Shown here piece after piece: positions 39,117-46,632 of a stretch of DNA of 48,595 bases. A model generated the notes under the pieces. That model saw nothing but the letters and a program-made list of their open reading frames with translations, ran no database searches and had not been told where the DNA came from. Source of the stretch: SIG587 sp045649505 (GTDB lineage Bacteria; Bacillota; Clostridia; Oscillospirales; Acutalibacteraceae); NCBI GenBank assembly GCA_045649505.1, contig JAZRQA010000089.1:1-48595 (forward strand), in the 5' to 3' direction. Position numbers and translations under genes: made by a program. How positions within the stretch are numbered: position 1 is the first letter of the stretch; each line of letters starts with the position of its first letter.

Positions 39117-40787
39117 ATGGAACAGATTAAAAGAAAGCATCAAAGCTTTGAATACGGTGCGGCAATACTTGTAATTGCCACTATGCTTGTAAAGGTTATA
39201 GGAGCCGTATTTAAAATACCGTTAAGTTCACTTATAGGAACCTTAGGCTTTGGCTATTTTTCATCGGCTTACGATTTGTTTTTGCCAATTTACTCCCTTG
39301 CAATGGCAGGTCTGCCCATAGCCATTTCTCGAATGATTGCTGAAAATGTTGCAAAGGGAAGATTCAACGATGTTAGACAAACTCTGCGAGTATCACGAAA
39401 GGCCTTTGTGGTTACAGGCCTTGCAGGCTTTACTATAATGGTTGTTGCGACCTATTTGTTCTTTCTAATAACAGATGATACAAGGACTTTACCTGCTATT
39501 TTTGTGATTACCCCCTCTATTTTATTTTGCTGCGTAATGTCGGTTTACCGCGGATACTATGAGGGAATGCGCAATATGACACCCACTGCCATTTCAAATA
39601 TTATCGAGGCGCTGGGTAAGCTTATTTTAGGTCTTGGATTTGCCTGGCTTGTTATTGCCATAAGGGGTAACCTTTCGCCCGAAACCGCATCCTATGCTGC
39701 GGCAGGCGCAATGCTCGGTATAACCGTTGGAACGGCTCTGGGTGCACTCTATCTTGTAATTAAGTTCAAAAAGGATAAGGGACTTGTTTCTTGCGAGGAA
39801 TATGCCGCATCACCTTCGGCTATTTCAGGGGGTGCAACCCTTAAAGTTCTTGTTACCATAGCTATTCCTATAGCCTTGGGCTCATTGGCACAGAATGTTG
39901 CATCACTTGTGGATGTTACAATGGTAAAGGGACTTATAGCCGATGATGCCGATGCTATTCGCACAATGTACGGCACACTTATAGGCAGTGATATACAAGC
40001 CGCCTCTGATGTTTCTAATTTCCTTTACGGTGTTAGGGGACAGGCATTTACACTCTTTAACCTTATACCGAGTATTACCTCTGTAATGGGTGTCAGCGCA
40101 CTGCCTGTGCTCGCTACCTCTTGGACCAATCGTGACATACCTGAGGTTAAGCGGAATATGAGCAGCATAATAAAACTTACAAGTCTTATAGTTGCGCCTG
40201 CAGGACTTGGTCTTGCCTTTCTCGGGGGCCCCATAATGAACCTTGTCTACGGAACAAAAGAGGCTGTGCAAATTGGCGGTCCTATGCTCACAGTGTTCGG
40301 TATTGCAGCGGTGTTTTCAGGACTTGCAATGCCCCTGACTAATATGTTGCAGGCGGTTGGTAAACAGATAGTTCCCGTTATAAATATTGCAGTCGGCGCA
40401 GTTATAAAAATTATTGTAAACTTTATACTTGTCGGCTCGCCCCAAATAAATATTTTAGGCTCCGCCATAGGCACTCTTTGTTGCTATGTCTATATAGCGT
40501 TGGCAAACTTTATCTGCCTTGTTAAGTATACAAAAACAATGCCTAACCTTATCCAAAGCGCAGTAAAACCCGGTATAGCCGCGTTGCTTTGCGGTATTTG
40601 CGCATACTGTGTTTGCGCACTGCTTGGTGACGGTAAAATATACACAATCGTGGGTGTTTTAGTTGCTGTAGTGGTATATTTTGTAGCCCTTATAGTGCTC
40701 AAAGCCATAGAAGAACAGGATATTTTGGCTTTCCCCAAGGGAGAGAAGGTGTGTAAAATACTTCAAAGGTTGCATATTATTCACTAA
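39117..40787 (+). CDS. MOP-superfamily lipid flippase, SpoVB/YabM-like
   Basis: A 556-residue polysaccharide/lipid-II flippase-type transporter with about 14 membrane helices. Features: GAAILVIATMLVKVIGAVFKIPL at the first helix, YRGYYEGMRNMTPTAISNIIEA, and ALPVLATSW. Relatives include SpoVB, needed for the spore cortex, and MurJ-like flippases. Its position just before hup-yabO-yabP-yabQ matches yabM in Bacillus subtilis, which supports a spore-cortex role. The ribosome site AAGGAG lies in the end of the nucleosidase gene. Substrate is inferred. Confidence 0.88.
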   Translation: MEQIKRKHQSFEYGAAILVIATMLVKVIGAVFKIPLSSLIGTLGFGYFSSAYDLFLPIYSLAMAGLPIAISRMIAENVAKGRFNDVRQTLRVSRKAFVVTGLAGFTIMVVATYLFFLITDDTRTLPAIFVITPSILFCCVMSVYRGYYEGMRNMTPTAISNIIEALGKLILGLGFAWLVIAIRGNLSPETASYAAAGAMLGITVGTALGALYLVIKFKKDKGLVSCEEYAASPSAISGGATLKVLVTIAIPIALGSLAQNVASLVDVTMVKGLIADDADAIRTMYGTLIGSDIQAASDVSNFLYGVRGQAFTLFNLIPSITSVMGVSALPVLATSWTNRDIPEVKRNMSSIIKLTSLIVAPAGLGLAFLGGPIMNLVYGTKEAVQIGGPMLTVFGIAAVFSGLAMPLTNMLQAVGKQIVPVINIAVGAVIKIIVNFILVGSPQINILGSAIGTLCCYVYIALANFICLVKYTKTMPNLIQSAVKPGIAALLCGICAYCVCALLGDGKIYTIVGVLVAVVVYFVALIVLKAIEEQDILAFPKGEKVCKILQRLHIIH

Positions 40788-40855
40788 AAACAATAACTTT
40801 TTTAAGTGATTTTGCCGTTTTTTTAGCTTTTTAAGGAAAATTTGCATATATTTTA

Positions 40856-40884
40856 TTGATTTTTTCAAAAGAATATGGTAAATT
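40856..40884 (+). promoter_or_regulatory. Candidate sigma-A promoter of hup
   Basis: TTGATT (40856-40861), a 17-bp spacer, TAAATT (40879-40884). It lies in the 177-bp gap after the flippase gene. Confidence 0.45.
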
Positions 40885-40893
40885 TAATATGTA

Positions 40894-40940
40894 CGATTTT
40901 GTAAATCGCATTTATGTATCGGGTTTTTTGTTACCGATAC
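40894..40940 (+). promoter_or_regulatory. Two hairpins in the hup leader
   Basis: CGATTT/AAATCG (40894-40908, three-base loop) and GTATCGG/CCGATAC (40916-40940), placed between the candidate promoter and the hup ribosome site GGAGG. Confidence 0.45.
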
Positions 40941-40964
40941 TGAAAAATAATGGAGGTAAAAAAA

Positions 40965-41240
40965 ATGAACAAAAAAGAATTAGTCGCTGCAATCGCCGGT
41001 AAGGCAGGAATTCAGGTAAAGGATGCTGAGAAGGCTCTCGCCGCTTTTATTGCAACCGTTGAAGAAGCAATGGTTAAAGGTGACAAGATTCAGCTCGTAG
41101 GCTTCGGCACCTTTGAGGTTCGTGAGCGTGCCGCAAGAACCGGTATCAACCCCAGAACTAAGGAGACCGTTAAAATCGCCGCTTCCAAGGCTCCTGTATT
41201 TAAGGCCGGTAAGGCTTTCAAGGATGCCGTTGCAAAGTAA
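40965..41240 (+). CDS. hup: HU family DNA-binding protein
   Basis: A 91-residue histone-like protein that bends and compacts DNA. It starts MNKKELVAAIAGKAG and carries the DNA-clasping arm with GFGTFEVRERAARTGINPRTKE and the C-terminal FKAGKAFKDAVAK. ATG 40965 is chosen over the upstream in-frame 40950 because GGAGG sits eight bases before it. Codons are strongly biased, implying high expression. It sits between the flippase and yabO, where B. subtilis has the MazG-type yabN, an arrangement seen in several Clostridia. A terminator follows. Confidence 0.97.
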   Translation: MNKKELVAAIAGKAGIQVKDAEKALAAFIATVEEAMVKGDKIQLVGFGTFEVRERAARTGINPRTKETVKIAASKAPVFKAGKAFKDAVAK

Positions 41241-41258
41241 GTTTTGTAAAGCATAATT

Positions 41259-41292
41259 TAAAGCCGTCCTTGATGGGCGGCTTTATATTTTT
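41259..41292 (+). terminator. Terminator of hup
   Basis: An 11-bp stem with one G-U (TAAAGCCGTCC with GGGCGGCTTTA) and a T-rich tail, 18 bp after the hup stop. Confidence 0.85.
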
Positions 41293-41307
41293 ACTGAGGT
41301 TTTTAAT

Positions 41308-41550
41308 ATGCGTCTTGATAAATATTTAAAGGTGTCCCGCGTTATAAAGCGTCGCACCGTTGCAAATGAGGCTTGCGATGCAGGCAGAGTAACCGTCAAC
41401 GGTAAAGTTGCCCGCGCCTCTTACGATGTTAAGGTGGGCGATACGGTTGAAATAACCTTTGGAACACGTATTGTAAGGTTTGAAATTACACAGGTTAGCG
41501 AGGTTGTCCGTAAGGATGATGCCGCTGCGCTATACAGAATAATTGAATAA
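41308..41550 (+). CDS. yabO: S4-domain RNA-binding protein RqcP (YabO)
   Basis: An 80-residue single S4 domain. The B. subtilis homologue RqcP/YabO works with RqcH to add alanine tails to stalled nascent chains on the 50S subunit in ribosome quality control. MRLDKYLKVSRVIKRRTVANEACDAGRVTVNGKVA, read as successive S4 segments, matches the family. The ribosome site is GAGG nine bases before the ATG. It heads the yabO-yabP-yabQ-divIC-yabR group. Neighbourhood and length both support the assignment. Confidence 0.93.
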   Translation: MRLDKYLKVSRVIKRRTVANEACDAGRVTVNGKVARASYDVKVGDTVEITFGTRIVRFEITQVSEVVRKDDAAALYRIIE

Positions 41551-41555
41551 AGTTT

Positions 41556-41590
41556 GCCCTGTACCAATATATTGGTATGGGGTGATTTTT
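41556..41590 (+). promoter_or_regulatory. Hairpin burying the yabP ribosome site
   Basis: Bases 41556-41567 pair with 41572-41583 (12 pairs, including three G-U; core palindrome TACCAATATATTGGTA). The 3' arm includes the GGGG of the yabP ribosome site GGGGTGA, and a T6 run follows before the ATG. The layout matches the hairpin before spoIIR. Confidence 0.6.
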
Positions 41591-41591
41591 T

Positions 41592-41867
41592 ATGGCGGGT
41601 GAAATAATAGATAAAACCCATAATCTTATATTGGAAAATCGAAAAAGGCTTAATTTAAGCGGCGTTGTACGGGTCGATAATTTTGATGAGAATGAGGTGT
41701 CGGTCCATACTCATCTCGGACATTTGAGTGTTCGCGGCGAGCAGCTTCATATTACACGCTTCAACACCGAAACGGGGGATATGCTTCTTGACGGAAATAT
41801 TTATGCCCTTGTATATACCACCGATAAGGAAAAAAGCGGCGGATTTTTCTCGAGGTTATTTCGCTGA
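41592..41867 (+). CDS. yabP: Sporulation protein YabP
   Basis: A 91-residue sporulation protein; in B. subtilis yabP and yabQ are transcribed by sigma-E and affect cortex formation. Visible features are the opening HNLILENRKRLNLSGVVRVDNFDENEV and the later LSVRGEQLHITRFNTETGDMLLDG, typical of the YabP family. The ATG has GGGGTGA upstream, buried in a hairpin. The stop overlaps the yabQ start (TGATG), so the two are coupled. Molecular function is unknown. Confidence 0.93.
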   Translation: MAGEIIDKTHNLILENRKRLNLSGVVRVDNFDENEVSVHTHLGHLSVRGEQLHITRFNTETGDMLLDGNIYALVYTTDKEKSGGFFSRLFR

Positions 41868-42358
41868 TGTGGGAAATAAGTGCTACCGACCAATCGGTTA
41901 CATTTCTTTTGTCCTGTGCGCTTGGCGGCGTGCTTTGCCTTGTCTTTGATATTCTGAGAAGTATCCGCAAGGTAAAGGAGTTTGGAAAAGTCGCAATATT
42001 CTTTCAGGATATCCTATTTTTTGTCTTTTGCGCCCTTGTAACATTTTGTTTTTTGCTTGCAACGACGGCAGGTGAACTTCGCGGATTTGTTCTCGTCGGA
42101 ATGGTGCTGGGCGCGGTGTTTTTGCGCCTTACCTTGTCGCGTTTTTTTGTTGTGGCACTAAGCTTTATATTAAACCTTGCGCTACGATTATGCGGTACTG
42201 TAAAAACGGTATTTTCCCGTTTTTACAGTCTGATTTTCGACTTTTTCCTTAAAATTATCAAATTTTTTGAAAAACCCCTCAAAAAAATCCTTTTTTTCTT
42301 AAAAAAAGGCTTGAAACATAGTGGGAAAGTGGTGTATACTAACACAGAAGAAAAATAA
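41867..42358 (+). CDS. yabQ: Spore cortex biosynthesis protein YabQ
   Basis: A 163-residue membrane protein needed for spore cortex in B. subtilis. Three or four helices lie within residues 10-110, followed by a basic, amphipathic tail rich in Phe and Lys. LGGVLCLVFDILRSIRKVKEFGK is typical of the N-terminal region. It overlaps yabP by one base. The 3' part of the gene contains a 13-bp perfect inverted repeat (42197-42229) and A7, T7, A7 runs (42282-42307), which are unusual for coding DNA. Confidence 0.9.
   Translation: MWEISATDQSVTFLLSCALGGVLCLVFDILRSIRKVKEFGKVAIFFQDILFFVFCALVTFCFLLATTAGELRGFVLVGMVLGAVFLRLTLSRFFVVALSFILNLALRLCGTVKTVFSRFYSLIFDFFLKIIKFFEKPLKKILFFLKKGLKHSGKVVYTNTEEK
42197..42229. 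repeat. Perfect 13-bp inverted repeat inside yabQ
   Basis: ACTGTAAAAACGG (42197-42209) is the exact reverse complement of 42217-42229, with a seven-base loop. It would form a stable hairpin in the yabQ mRNA. Confidence 0.7.
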
Positions 42359-42372
42359 AGGAGTGAAACCGT

Positions 42373-42660
42373 ATGGCGGCAAAAAGACAAAGAAAAAGCA
42401 TAGTGCTTCGTATACTTGTACTTTGCGTGTGTGTCTATATGGTGGTTACCCTTTGCGGCTTATGGCGTGAGCTTATAAGTGACCGCAACAGTCTTAAAGC
42501 ATTGCAGGCACAGCGTGATGAAAAGGCTATGCAGATAAATGAGCTTATGAACCTGCTTGACAGCGGCGATGATACCAAGATTATTGAAAAAGCGGCAAGA
42601 GAACGACTTGGCTATGTTTATGCCGACGAACAGGTATATATAGATATTTCCGGCAACTAA
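42373..42660 (+). CDS. divIC: Septum formation initiator DivIC/FtsB
   Basis: A 95-residue bitopic division protein that joins FtsL and DivIB/FtsQ in the divisome. It has a basic cytoplasmic start (MAAKRQRKS), one membrane helix (about 11-28), a coiled coil (about 34-66, ending at MNLLDSG), and the family tail IEKAARERLGYVYADEQVYID. AAGGAG lies nine bases before the ATG, 14 bp after yabQ. Position between yabQ and yabR is the same as in B. subtilis. Confidence 0.93.
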   Translation: MAAKRQRKSIVLRILVLCVCVYMVVTLCGLWRELISDRNSLKALQAQRDEKAMQINELMNLLDSGDDTKIIEKAARERLGYVYADEQVYIDISGN

Positions 42661-42702
42661 CCGGCGGTATACATTTTTCCCGAGGGAGGAAGCATTTCAC
42701 TT

Positions 42703-43152
42703 ATGCAACTTGAGGTAGGACAGTTAATTGAAGGCAAAATAACCGGTATCACCAATTTCGGAGTTTTCGTTGATATTGGTGAGGGGAAGACCGGTATGGT
42801 ACATATCTCTGAGGTGGCGCTGACCTATGTAAGCGACATCCGAGAGCACGTTAAAGAGGGCGACACCGTTAAAATGAAGGTTCTTAACATCGGTGAGAAC
42901 GGAAAAATAAGCCTTAGCATAAAGCGTGCAATGGAAAATGAGAAAAAGCCCGAGCGAGCACCACGCCGCCAGAACAGTCAGTCAGATAATAAAATAGATA
43001 GCTCATATACCTGGACTCCTCGTAAGAGCGAGTGTACCTCGTTTGAGGATATGATGAGTAAATTCAAACAGACGAGTGACGAAAAATTTTCGGACCTAAA
43101 ACGCAAAAATCCCGAGGTAAAGCGCACAAAGCGCGGCGCGGGTGTGAAATAA
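42703..43152 (+). CDS. yabR: S1 RNA-binding domain protein YabR
   Basis: A 149-residue protein with a single S1 domain (residues 1-75: LEVGQLIEGKITGITNFGVFVDIGEGKTGMVHISEVA, read as strand segments) and a basic, disordered C-terminal half rich in Lys, Arg, Ser and Glu. It likely binds RNA or ribosomes. It follows divIC, as in B. subtilis, where spoIIE comes next; here no spoIIE follows and a fumarase gene is found instead. The ribosome site is GGGAGGAAG. Confidence 0.93.
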   Translation: MQLEVGQLIEGKITGITNFGVFVDIGEGKTGMVHISEVALTYVSDIREHVKEGDTVKMKVLNIGENGKISLSIKRAMENEKKPERAPRRQNSQSDNKIDSSYTWTPRKSECTSFEDMMSKFKQTSDEKFSDLKRKNPEVKRTKRGAGVK

Positions 43153-43178
43153 GGGCTTTAATATACATAAATAAGACG

Positions 43179-43266
43179 CGGCAGACCACCGAAGAATTCA
43201 GTTATAGAAAACTCTTAGGTTTTCTATAAGAGGATGCTTTGAACCAAAGTCTGCCGTTTATTTTTA
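43179..43266 (+). terminator. Large nested-hairpin terminator between yabR and the fumarase gene
   Basis: An outer stem CGGCAGAC/GTCTGCCG (43179-43186/43249-43256) encloses an 11-bp inner hairpin TTATAGAAAAC/GTTTTCTATAA (43202-43229). TTTATTTTT follows. It could be a simple terminator with a large loop or a regulated leader of the fumarase gene. Confidence 0.55.
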
Positions 43267-43280
43267 AAAGGATAATAAAA

Positions 43281-44126
43281 ATGAACGAAATAAAAGTTTC
43301 CCGCATAACCGATGCGGTGGCGCAACTTTGTATTGATGCGAATAAGGTTCTCCCGAATGATATTGTGTCGGCGGTACGCTGTGCTGCCTGCAAGGAAAGT
43401 CAGCCGCTTGCAAAAGAAATTTTAAAGGATATTGACCGCAACAATGCTGTTGCCGCTGAGCTTGATATACCCGTTTGTCAGGATACGGGTATGGCGGTTG
43501 TGTTTTTGAAAATAGGGCAGGATGTGCATTTTGTGGGCGGTGACCTCTATTCGGCTGTGAATGCAGGCGTTAGCAAAGGCTATGGCGAAGGACTGCTTAG
43601 AAAATCGGTTGTAGGTGACCCCTTAAAAAGAGAAAATACAGGTGATAATACCCCCGCTGTTATCCATACGGAAATAGTTTCGGGTGACGCGGTGGAAATA
43701 ATAGTTGCCCCAAAGGGCTTTGGCAGTGAGAATATGAGTCGCACCTATATGCTAACTCCCTTTGATGGTAGGAGAGGCGTTGTTGATAGCGTACTTGACT
43801 GTGTCAAAAGGGCAGGGAATAATCCGTGTCCGCCCATCGTTGTGGGTGTTGGTATTGGCGGCGATTTTGAACAGTGCGCACTGCTTTCGAAAAAAGCAGT
43901 GTGTCGCGATATTACGGTACGTAATAGTGATGAGTATTACGCCGCGCTTGAAAATGAACTTCTTGAAAAAATAAATGAGCTTGGTATCGGTCCACAGGGC
44001 TTCGGTGGAGCCACCACAGCTCTTGCGGTGAACATAGAAACGGCACCCACCCACATTGCGGGACTCCCCGTTGCAGTGAACATAGGCTGCCATATTACAA
44101 GACATAAAAAGATAAGGATAGTGTAA
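43281..44126 (+). CDS. Class I fumarate hydratase alpha subunit
   Basis: A 281-residue iron-sulfur hydro-lyase subunit of the two-chain fumarase/tartrate dehydratase type, catalysing fumarate to malate. Three cluster cysteines are visible: Cys66 (CQDTG), Cys189 (GGDFEQC) and Cys270 (CHITRH). The frame extends upstream to TTG 43239, but AAAAGG and ATG 43281 fit the family start. The beta subunit normally follows directly; here the next gene is an RNA methyltransferase. The beta chain must be elsewhere or absent. A tartrate dehydratase (TtdA) role cannot be excluded. Confidence 0.9.
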   Translation: MNEIKVSRITDAVAQLCIDANKVLPNDIVSAVRCAACKESQPLAKEILKDIDRNNAVAAELDIPVCQDTGMAVVFLKIGQDVHFVGGDLYSAVNAGVSKGYGEGLLRKSVVGDPLKRENTGDNTPAVIHTEIVSGDAVEIIVAPKGFGSENMSRTYMLTPFDGRRGVVDSVLDCVKRAGNNPCPPIVVGVGIGGDFEQCALLSKKAVCRDITVRNSDEYYAALENELLEKINELGIGPQGFGGATTALAVNIETAPTHIAGLPVAVNIGCHITRHKKIRIV

Positions 44127-44132
44127 ATATAA

Positions 44133-45266
44133 ATGGCAAATATAAAAATGGTTGCGCCCTGTTTACTTGGAATAGAGGGCATTGCTGCTGATGAATTTCG
44201 CCGAATGGGCTTTGAAAGCGTTACTGCCGAAAACGGTAGAGTGCTCCTTGAAGGTGACTTTAATATGCTTGCTCGCGCTAATATAAATTCTCGTTTTTGT
44301 GAGCGTATTTTAATAAATATGGGTGAATTTCGCGCCAGCACCTTTACCGAGCTGTTTGAAGGAGTTAAAAGCCTTCCTTGGGAAGAATTTATAGGCAGGG
44401 AGGATGCCTTTCCCGTTACGGGATATAGTATTAACTCCGCTCTTTTCAGTATACCGGATTGTCAATCTATTATTAAAAAGGCAATTGTTGAGCGGCTAAA
44501 GACAAAATATAATATCTCTTGGTTTGAAGAGACTGGTCCCGAATATAAAATCAAATTTTCCATTATGAAGGATACCGCAACCTTAATGATAGATACCTCA
44601 GGTGATGCTCTTCATAAGCGCGGCTACAGAAGAAATTCAAACGCCGCTCCGCTTAAAGAAACCCTTGCCGCCGCTATGTGTGACCTTGCCCGTATTTTCC
44701 CTGATACTAAGCTTTTTGACCCTTTTTGCGGTTCGGGCACCATTCTTATTGAGGCGGCTATGATGGCGGCTAAAATTGCTCCCGGACTTCGCCGCTTCTT
44801 TGCGGCTGAGCGATTTGGAGCTATCCCCGATAAGGTGTGGCAGTTTGAGCGTATGCGCGCACAGGATATGATACTTCACAATATTGATTTTCACGCTTAT
44901 GGTTTTGATATTGACCCTTCCTGTATTGAACTTACCCTTGCAAACGCCGCCAAGGCAGGCGTTAAAAACTATATCACCGCCTCGGTCGCAAATGTTAAGG
45001 ATTTTACGCCGCCAAATGAGCGTTGTCTCACGGTTACTAATCCGCCTTACGGCGAGCGGCTTCTTGATGTTCGTGCTGCAGAGGAACTTTACAAGGTTAT
45101 GGGTCAACGCTTTACCCGCGGTCAGGGACAAAAGTATTGCATAATAAGTCCTCATGATGAGTTTGAAAAATTTTTCGGCGAAACGGCCGATAAGCGTCGC
45201 AAGCTTTATAACGGTATGATAAAATGTCAAGCATATATGTATTTTAAAAGTAAGGAGAAAAAATAA
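44133..45266 (+). CDS. THUMP-domain rRNA/RNA guanine-N2 methyltransferase (RlmL/YpsC-like)
   Basis: A 377-residue SAM-dependent methyltransferase. An N-terminal ferredoxin-like and THUMP region (about 1-160) precedes a Rossmann methyltransferase with motif I DPFCGSGT (196-203) and the catalytic motif IV NPPYGER (303-309). NPPY is typical of N-methyltransferases. Family members modify 23S rRNA at guanine N2. It starts 6 bp after the fumarase stop, and the lipid kinase ATG directly follows its stop codon, so the three are one operon. Confidence 0.92.
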   Translation: MANIKMVAPCLLGIEGIAADEFRRMGFESVTAENGRVLLEGDFNMLARANINSRFCERILINMGEFRASTFTELFEGVKSLPWEEFIGREDAFPVTGYSINSALFSIPDCQSIIKKAIVERLKTKYNISWFEETGPEYKIKFSIMKDTATLMIDTSGDALHKRGYRRNSNAAPLKETLAAAMCDLARIFPDTKLFDPFCGSGTILIEAAMMAAKIAPGLRRFFAAERFGAIPDKVWQFERMRAQDMILHNIDFHAYGFDIDPSCIELTLANAAKAGVKNYITASVANVKDFTPPNERCLTVTNPPYGERLLDVRAAEELYKVMGQRFTRGQGQKYCIISPHDEFEKFFGETADKRRKLYNGMIKCQAYMYFKSKEKK

Positions 45267-46199
45267 ATGCGCTATGTGTTTATAATCAATCCTACCGCTG
45301 GCAAAGGTAAGGGTGTAGAAATGCTTACTCCGCTTATTGAGGATTACTTTGCAGATAAAAATGACGATTACAAAATTGTAGTAACCTCCGCCGCGGGTGA
45401 GGCTAAAACCGTCGCAAGGACTGAGGCTGCTATCGGTGACGAGGTAACCGTGTTCGCTTGCGGAGGCGAGGGTACCTGCTTTGAGGCGGTCAACGGAATA
45501 GTGGGTTATAACAATGTACGCTTCGGCGTTATTCCTTGCGGCTCAGCAAACGATTTCCTTAAATATTTTGGTGATAAATCCCACTTTTTGGATATAGAAA
45601 ATATGATAAACGGCACAAGTGTCAGTATAGACCTTATTAAAGCGGGGGAGAACTATTGCATAAACCAGTGCTCTGTTGGTATGGATGCTATGGTTGCCGA
45701 TGATATGGTACTCTTTAAACGCCTCCCCGGTGTTTCGGGCTCTATGGCGTATAACCTTGCTGTAGTTAAAACCTTCTTAAGAAAATTGGGAATAACCGCG
45801 CGAATTAAAATCGACGGTGTTTCAAAGGGCGTTGTTCGTTGCCTTTTTGCTGTGTGCGCAAACGGTCCCGTTTACGGTGGCGGCTACATAAGTGCGCCCC
45901 ATGCTAACCCTGTTGACGGCAAACTTGAATATACGATAATTGATTGTATGTCCCGCTTTAAGGTTCCCGCCTTTTTAAAGGTTTACTCAAAAGGTGCACA
46001 AGAGGGTAAGAAATACTGCAAAATGGGCAGATGTCGGGTTATGGAAATAGAGTCGGATAAACCCATACCCGTTAACCTTGACGGTGAGATAATGCATCGC
46101 AAAAGCATATGCTTCGAAATCGCCGAAAAAGCACTGAATTTTGTTGTTCCCGCAACCCTTGCCGACAAGTTTAAGACACCCGCTTCGGCGCAAATATAA
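45267..46199 (+). CDS. Diacylglycerol/lipid kinase family protein
   Basis: A 310-residue DgkB/YegS-type lipid kinase. The opening FIINPTAGKGKG and the block GVIPCGSANDFLKYF are family motifs. The catalytic glycine loop reads GGEGT (66-70) instead of the usual GGDGT, a conservative Asp-to-Glu change. It probably phosphorylates diacylglycerol or a related lipid at the membrane. It begins immediately after the preceding TAA with no gap; GGAG in the end of the methyltransferase gene serves as ribosome site. Confidence 0.92.
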   Translation: MRYVFIINPTAGKGKGVEMLTPLIEDYFADKNDDYKIVVTSAAGEAKTVARTEAAIGDEVTVFACGGEGTCFEAVNGIVGYNNVRFGVIPCGSANDFLKYFGDKSHFLDIENMINGTSVSIDLIKAGENYCINQCSVGMDAMVADDMVLFKRLPGVSGSMAYNLAVVKTFLRKLGITARIKIDGVSKGVVRCLFAVCANGPVYGGGYISAPHANPVDGKLEYTIIDCMSRFKVPAFLKVYSKGAQEGKKYCKMGRCRVMEIESDKPIPVNLDGEIMHRKSICFEIAEKALNFVVPATLADKFKTPASAQI

Positions 46200-46227
46200 A
46201 TAAATTATTAAATATAATAAAAAGTAC

Positions 46228-46255
46228 TTGATTTTTGGAAAAAATAGGTTAAAAT
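46228..46255 (+). promoter_or_regulatory. Sigma-A promoter of groES-groEL
   Basis: TTGATT (46228-46233), a 16-bp spacer, TAAAAT (46250-46255), immediately upstream of CIRCE. Confidence 0.6.
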
Positions 46256-46259
46256 ATAT

Positions 46260-46286
46260 TTAGCACTCAACATAATAGAGTGCTAA
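46260..46286. promoter_or_regulatory. CIRCE element (HrcA operator)
   Basis: TTAGCACTC (46260-46268), nine bases, GAGTGCTAA (46278-46286): a perfect match to the CIRCE inverted repeat. HrcA binds it to repress chaperonin genes until heat shock. Its position just after the -10 fits repression of initiation. Confidence 0.98.
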
Positions 46287-46321
46287 ATTTATGAGTTCAA
46301 TATTTTTGGAGGCGTTTTATA

Positions 46322-46606
46322 ATGACTATTAAACCTTTGGCAGACCGTGTTGTTACCAAGCTTATAGAGGCTGAGGAAACTACTAAAAGCGGTATTATCC
46401 TTACCTCTGCCGCACAGGAGAAGCCCCAGATTGCTGAAATTGTTGCAGTAGGCCCCGGCGGTATGGTAGACGGTAATGATGTCGAAATGTATGTAAAGGT
46501 CGGAGATAAGGTTATCACAGCTAAGTATTCCGGCACCGAGGTAAAGGTAGACGGTGTGGAGTACAGCATTATCCGTCAGAGTGATATTCTGGCAATAGTT
46601 GAATAA
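46322..46606 (+). CDS. groES: Co-chaperonin GroES
   Basis: The 94-residue lid of the GroEL folding chamber. It begins MTIKPLADRVVTKLIEAEE and has the mobile loop with KSGIILTSAA and the conserved VGPGGMVDG; it ends DILAIVE. The ATG follows GGAGGCGTTTTATA. The CIRCE element and promoter directly upstream indicate HrcA-controlled heat-shock expression together with groEL 26 bp later. Confidence 0.98.
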   Translation: MTIKPLADRVVTKLIEAEETTKSGIILTSAAQEKPQIAEIVAVGPGGMVDGNDVEMYVKVGDKVITAKYSGTEVKVDGVEYSIIRQSDILAIVE

Positions 46607-46632
46607 TTTTCAAGGTTAGGAGTTAATTTATT

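Noticed and set aside
43239..43280. TTG-initiated N-terminal extension of the fumarase subunit
   Set aside because: The extension is encoded by the terminator-like hairpin tail and is not typical of the family; ATG 43281 has a ribosome site.
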